NCBI GenBank assembly: GCA_036274495.1
Contig: DASUFP010000005.1
Coordinates: forward strand, 1 to 9,444
Reading direction: 5' to 3'
Length of the DNA: 9,444 bases
Source: DASUFP01 sp036274495
Lineage (GTDB): Bacteria > Bacteroidota > Bacteroidia > AKYH767-A > OLB10
Under the pieces are notes generated by a model that was given only the letters and a program-made list of their open reading frames with translations, was not told the origin of the DNA and ran no database searches. Both the position numbers and the translations under genes were made by a program. Positions 6,299 through 9,444 of the stretch are shown piece after piece (positions within the stretch are counted from its first letter, which is position 1; each line of letters starts with the position of its first letter).

Positions 6299-7021
6299 AT
6301 GAAAAAGATAAAGTGCATTGTAATTGATGATGAACCGCTGGCATGCAAGGGACTTTCGGAATATATTGCCGAAGTGGATGCGCTGACACTTGTGGCGGCA
6401 GTAAATAATCCGGCAGATGCATTAACCTATTTACAGGATGCCGATTTGATGTACCTTGATATTAACATGCCCAAAATATCCGGCATCGATTTTCTCAAAC
6501 AGGTAAATAGTCCTCCGCCTACCATCATCACAACAGCCTATCCGCAATATGCATTGCAGGGCTACGAGCTCGATGTGATTGATTACCTTTTAAAGCCCAT
6601 CGGTTTCGCGCGATTCCTTAAGGCTACCAATAAAGCCATCGATTTTATCCGGCGCATGAATCCGGGAATGGCTGATGGTGTTAAACCTGCTGCAGCCGAT
6701 TTCTTTTTCGTTAAAAGTGACGGGATCCTTGAAAAAATAGTCACGGATGAGATTGTCGCCGTGGAAGCGCTGGCAAACTATATTATAATGCATTGCCTGG
6801 AGAAAAAGGTCGTTGCCTACCTGACTTTAAAACAAATCAGCGAATACCTGCCCGGTCCGGATTTTATACAGGTTCATAAAAGCTATTTGGTGGCTACCGG
6901 TAAAATCGAAAAAATCGACCACGATTCCATTTTCGTTAAAAACCTGAATATCCCCGTCGGGCAACGGTATAAGGAAGCCGTTGCACAGCATGCTGTGAAG
7001 GGTAAAATCCTCAAAAGATAG
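6299..7021 (+). CDS. LytTR-family response regulator
   Basis: The 240-residue protein has a receiver domain (1-118) and a LytTR DNA-binding domain (about 135-236). The receiver has the acidic pair DDE (10-12), the phosphoacceptor Asp54 in MYLDINMP, the switch residue Thr78/79 in TIITTAY, and Lys99 in YLLKP. The LytTR part shows the FFFVKSDG start, an IVAVEALANYI strand and the FIQVHKSYLVA element typical of the family, ending in VPVGQRYK-like NIPVGQRYK. It is a transcription factor that binds direct repeats upstream of target genes when phosphorylated by its partner, here the kinase just upstream. Translation is probably coupled, given the 6-bp gap. No LytTR-type direct repeat pair is obvious in the neighbouring promoters, so targets are unknown; the kelch T9SS gene 95 bp downstream is a positional candidate only. 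Confidence 0.94.
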   Translation: MKKIKCIVIDDEPLACKGLSEYIAEVDALTLVAAVNNPADALTYLQDADLMYLDINMPKISGIDFLKQVNSPPPTIITTAYPQYALQGYELDVIDYLLKPIGFARFLKATNKAIDFIRRMNPGMADGVKPAAADFFFVKSDGILEKIVTDEIVAVEALANYIIMHCLEKKVVAYLTLKQISEYLPGPDFIQVHKSYLVATGKIEKIDHDSIFVKNLNIPVGQRYKEAVAQHAVKGKILKR

Positions 7022-7060
7022 CCGTTTCGTCACGCAAAACGCCTCGTTGATGTAAGAATT

Positions 7061-7083
7061 CCCCGGCTATGCAATAAGCGGGG
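7061..7083 (+). terminator. bulged stem-loop behind the kinase-regulator operon
   Basis: CCCCG-g-CT (7061-7068) pairs with AGCGGGG (7077-7083), leaving one bulged G and an ATGCAATA loop, 39 bp after the regulator's stop. It is followed by TACTTTTG, only a weak T-run, so termination is plausible but not strong. Because it directly touches the promoter-like motif at 7084, it could equally be an operator for the next gene. Confidence 0.35.
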
Positions 7084-7091
7084 TACTTTTG
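7084..7091 (+). promoter_or_regulatory. Bacteroidota -7 box candidate (TAnnTTTG) for the kelch gene
   Basis: TACTTTTG matches the Bacteroidota sigma-ABfr -7 consensus TAnnTTTG exactly and lies 25 bp before the ATG at 7117. A good TTTG-type -33 element at the expected distance is not visible, so this is a partial match. It would make the kelch gene separately transcribed from the kinase-regulator operon. Confidence 0.35.
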
Positions 7092-7116
7092 ACGGACTCC
7101 AATTAATCTTACCAAA

Positions 7117-8355
7117 ATGAGAAAGTTCTCCATTATTTTATTTACAGCACTAATGATGTTTTCAGTTGCATCGGCGCAGTGGGTGCAGCGGCCCAATTTC
7201 CCCGGTGTTTCTAGGGCGAAAGCAACTTCCTTTACCATCAACGGAAAAATTTATGTGATGGGCGGTGTGACCAACAACTCAATTATCCTGAATGACTTTT
7301 GGGAATACGACATTGCCACGGCCACCTGGACGCAAAAACCAAATTTCCCCGGTCCGGAACGCTACGGAGCAGTATCGTTTGTGCTAGGCAACCTGGGATA
7401 TATCGCAACGGGAGGTAACGACTTCGGTTACCTCGACGATATGTGGCAGTATGACCCGACAACCGGAATATGGTTACAAAAAACAGGGCTCCCTGTTGGG
7501 TCAGCACAACATGAAAATCAGAGGGTGGAGGCGTTTGCGTTTGTAATAGGCAACTCCGTGTACCTCGGCGGCGGTCAGGGTTTTGTTTTTGGAGCCAACT
7601 CAACAAACAATATTGCGTTTTATGATTTGTGGGAATTCAGCACTGCTACAAACAGCTGGACTCCCAAGGCCACCATTCCTGATTTTCTGGGGAGGAACAT
7701 GTCGGTAGCAGCAGCTGTAAACAATAAGGGTTATGTCGGCCTGGGCACCGACATCAATCAAACCGTCAACCGTCAAAGTTTTTGGGAGTATGATCCCGTT
7801 GCCGATGCATGGACCATGAAAGCGGATTTCCCGGGTAACTATACTACCGATACAGGCCCCTTTGTGTTGAACAACAATATCTATATCACCGGCGGTGTTC
7901 GTTTCAGTCCGATTGGTACTTCCGGCCAGTTTTACAGGTACGATCCTGTTACGGATACGTGGACACAATTGCCTGCATTTAACGGTGGTGCTATTGTCGG
8001 GCATTTTACCTGTGCAACGGCAACATCGGCGTTTGCAGGAGGAGGATATAACGGCAGCTTCACCACGAGAAATGATTTTTGGGAATATACCACTGCCACA
8101 GGTTTGAATGATCACACCCCGGACAATGAGGCGGCAGCAGTTTTTCCGAATCCCACGAGCGGAGAATTGTATATACAATCTTCAAAGAATATCGCTTCCA
8201 TCCAGGTAACCGATCCTGAAGGAAAAATAATTCTGAACCGTACATACAAAAACGGATCAACAGATATTTCAGAAGTGCAGGACGGAATTTATTTTGTAAA
8301 AATATTTTTTGCTGATGGCGAAACGGCTGTACAGAGAATTGTAAAGGCGGATTAA
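7117..8355 (+). CDS. kelch-repeat beta-propeller protein with T9SS type A sorting domain
   Basis: The 412-residue secreted protein has a signal peptide (1-20, ending in VASA before QWVQRP). Kelch-type blades follow, recognisable from the double-glycine strand, an aromatic [FL]WEYD strand and a trailing W: YVMGG...FWEYD..TATW (46-71), YIATGG...MWQYD..TGIW (95-119), YLGGG...LWEF..TNSW (149-181), GYVGLG...FWEYD..DAW (205-232), YITGG...FYRYD..DTW (256-282) and AFAGGG...FWEYTTATG (305-329). This gives six blades of a propeller. Residues about 339-412 (AAVFPNPTSGELYI, IQVTDPEGKII, VQDGIYFVKIF, VQRIVKAD) are a full T9SS sorting domain, so export through the Por system to the surface is expected. No catalytic motif is visible; binding to glycan or protein is the usual guess for such propellers. 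The start is fixed by the signal peptide. Confidence 0.9.
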   Translation: MRKFSIILFTALMMFSVASAQWVQRPNFPGVSRAKATSFTINGKIYVMGGVTNNSIILNDFWEYDIATATWTQKPNFPGPERYGAVSFVLGNLGYIATGGNDFGYLDDMWQYDPTTGIWLQKTGLPVGSAQHENQRVEAFAFVIGNSVYLGGGQGFVFGANSTNNIAFYDLWEFSTATNSWTPKATIPDFLGRNMSVAAAVNNKGYVGLGTDINQTVNRQSFWEYDPVADAWTMKADFPGNYTTDTGPFVLNNNIYITGGVRFSPIGTSGQFYRYDPVTDTWTQLPAFNGGAIVGHFTCATATSAFAGGGYNGSFTTRNDFWEYTTATGLNDHTPDNEAAAVFPNPTSGELYIQSSKNIASIQVTDPEGKIILNRTYKNGSTDISEVQDGIYFVKIFFADGETAVQRIVKAD

Positions 8356-8497
8356 AAAGGTTATGTTACCAATGACAGGTTTGATATGAAGTCGCTGTGG
8401 ATGTATTGAAGTCACGGGTCAGGAATTGATTGACGGTTTTCAGGAAGCAACTGACGCTCCTAAACTGCTTTTATTCGGGCAGGGATTCGAATATCCT
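8356..8497. other. intergenic gap between converging T9SS genes
   Basis: These 142 bp lie between the stops of two convergent genes. I see no strong bidirectional terminator hairpin. The only notable word is GGATTCGAATATCC (8483-8496), a short imperfect palindrome around TTCGAA. Confidence 0.5.
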
Positions 8498-9430
8498 TTA
8501 CTGTTTTAACAACCTTCCGTTTACTACCTCACCATTTTCAAACCGGATGGAGTAGAAGTAGACTCCCGGTTGGTAACCCGAAAAATCCAAAGATGCGGAA
8601 CCGGTAAATTGAAACCGGTTAATCGTGCGCATCGCTAAATCGTATAAAATAAAATCGGCCGGGTTCGCTGTCCGGGATGCAACATGCAATTGCGATGCAA
8701 CCGGATTCGGGTATACACGAACCAAAGGTGCCGATGTGATCTCCTGGTTGCCGGTACAGGGTGTGAGCGATACATCATCAATATACACATACGTTATTGG
8801 CCAAAGCGCAAAAGCATTGTAAAGCGATGTGTCGATGGTTGCATCGTCGTTAAAATTGCCGATAATAATAAAATTTTCTCCTCCGGTGGCAGTAAAATTA
8901 CCGGTAACCGGAAGCCATGTTGCAGTATCGGGCAGATTGGTCGAAGGATTCGAAATTTGCGGAGTAAAAGTGAGCATCTGGGTATTCAGCATCCCGCTCA
9001 TAAGCGTATCAGAGAACAACACACCTATATCCGGTGCGTTAAATTTGGAAAAGTTGGCCAGGCTGATAAACATCTCAAAATGATAACAGGTACCTGCTAC
9101 CAGCGGCGCCGACAAAGTGCCTTCAAGGTATTCCCTGAAATTTATCAAACCATCCTGCCAGCGGTGAATACCTCCATACGCCTCACCGCTGTGAGGAAAT
9201 TGGAAGCCCAGCTGGTTGATGGGAACCCCGGCAAAAAACGGACTCGCACACTGGTGAAAATAGTCGGGTGTGCCATTGGAAGGATTCATCCAGAATTCGG
9301 ATGAAGCAATCATGCTTAGTGCCGTGGGACATCCCAACATCTGGTCAAAACCTCCGTTAAGGACCAGGTTTTGGGCCGATGCACCGCAGGAGAGTGCAAC
9401 AACAAGCAGGAACGTGCAGAATAGCTTCAA
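8498..9430 (-). CDS. secreted protein with NLVxNGGF-type N-terminal domain and T9SS type A sorting domain
   Basis: The 310-residue product begins with a signal peptide (1-19: KLFCTFLLVVALSCGASA) followed by QNLVLNGGFDQMLGCP. This matches the 'NLVPNGSFE...CP' opening of a large Bacteroidota group of surface proteins whose N-terminal domain (about 20-224) is a galactose-binding-like beta-sandwich; the strand 'PITYVYIDDVSLTPC' is the typical end of that domain. Residues about 235-310 (LVRVYPNPVASQLHV, FILYDLAMRTI, GYQPGVYFYSIRFENGEVV, GRLLKQ) are a complete T9SS sorting domain. The start codon is TTG at 9430-9428: an in-frame stop lies at the very edge (TAA, 9440-9442), and no ATG precedes the signal peptide. 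The function is probably surface carbohydrate or matrix binding, but this is family-level inference. The gene converges on the kelch gene and its promoter lies outside the window. Confidence 0.85.
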   Translation of the reverse strand: MKLFCTFLLVVALSCGASAQNLVLNGGFDQMLGCPTALSMIASSEFWMNPSNGTPDYFHQCASPFFAGVPINQLGFQFPHSGEAYGGIHRWQDGLINFREYLEGTLSAPLVAGTCYHFEMFISLANFSKFNAPDIGVLFSDTLMSGMLNTQMLTFTPQISNPSTNLPDTATWLPVTGNFTATGGENFIIIGNFNDDATIDTSLYNAFALWPITYVYIDDVSLTPCTGNQEITSAPLVRVYPNPVASQLHVASRTANPADFILYDLAMRTINRFQFTGSASLDFSGYQPGVYFYSIRFENGEVVNGRLLKQ

Positions 9431-9444
9431 GACGAGTGTTTAAG

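Noticed and set aside
7600..8178. Long open frame on the minus strand (192 codons)
   Set aside because: It is antisense to the kelch propeller gene, with arginine/cysteine-rich composition and no recognisable motif.
8481..8497. GGATTCGAAT word resembling a tRNA T-loop
   Set aside because: The flanking bases do not form a full T-stem, no acceptor or anticodon arms fit on either strand, and on the minus strand it would overlap the T9SS gene end.
8684..9304. Long open frame on the plus strand (206 codons)
   Set aside because: It lies opposite the well-supported T9SS gene at 8498-9430, has a cysteine/arginine/isoleucine-rich shadow composition and no domain pattern.

Overview
The window looks like accessory chromosome of a member of the Bacteroidota (Chitinophagales/Sphingobacteriales/Cytophagales-like; genus not resolvable). 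Reasons: three complete secreted proteins and one orphan fragment carry C-terminal type IX secretion (T9SS, Por) sorting domains; there is a LytS/LytTR two-component pair with a typical Bacteroidota histidine kinase; the RHS core has the 'DHLGN ... DPRIG' form common in this phylum; Shine-Dalgarno sequences are mostly absent.

Layout. 1-141: the transposase-proximal end of an IS3-family insertion sequence that runs off the left edge. 171-374: a small two-helix membrane protein gene starting 29 bp inside the IS boundary. 382-2712 (minus strand): the 3' part of an RHS-repeat gene with an unrecognised beta-rich C-terminal domain, followed with a 1-bp stop/start overlap (TAATG) by a small secreted-protein gene. 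This is the layout of a polymorphic toxin and its immunity gene. The RHS gene is broken upstream by a one-base frameshift near 2661 and then by a mobile-element remnant.

2731-5228: two direct copies of a ~139-bp sequence (2731-2869 and 5091-5228), each with three 24-bp-period subterminal repeats resembling IS21-family ends, flank a visibly AT-rich segment. That segment holds an orphan T9SS sorting tail (2871-3008), a complete beta-propeller T9SS protein (3015-4640) and a ~450-bp gap with hairpins and palindromes but no convincing gene.

5261-9430: a more GC-rich and better preserved block. A LytS-type sensor kinase and LytTR response regulator lie 6 bp apart as an operon. A kelch-propeller T9SS protein (7117-8355) follows on the same strand, and a second T9SS-sorted protein with an 'NLVLNGGFD' N-terminus (8498-9430) runs convergently from a TTG start.

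Together, the left half is a scar-rich accessory region: IS3 end, truncated RHS cassette, IS21-like remnants and a truncated T9SS gene. The right half is a signalling pair next to cell-surface/secreted proteins. The best candidate for something undescribed is the RHS C-terminal domain plus its overlapping secreted partner; the second is the pair of short IS21-end-like repeats bounding the AT-rich T9SS island.
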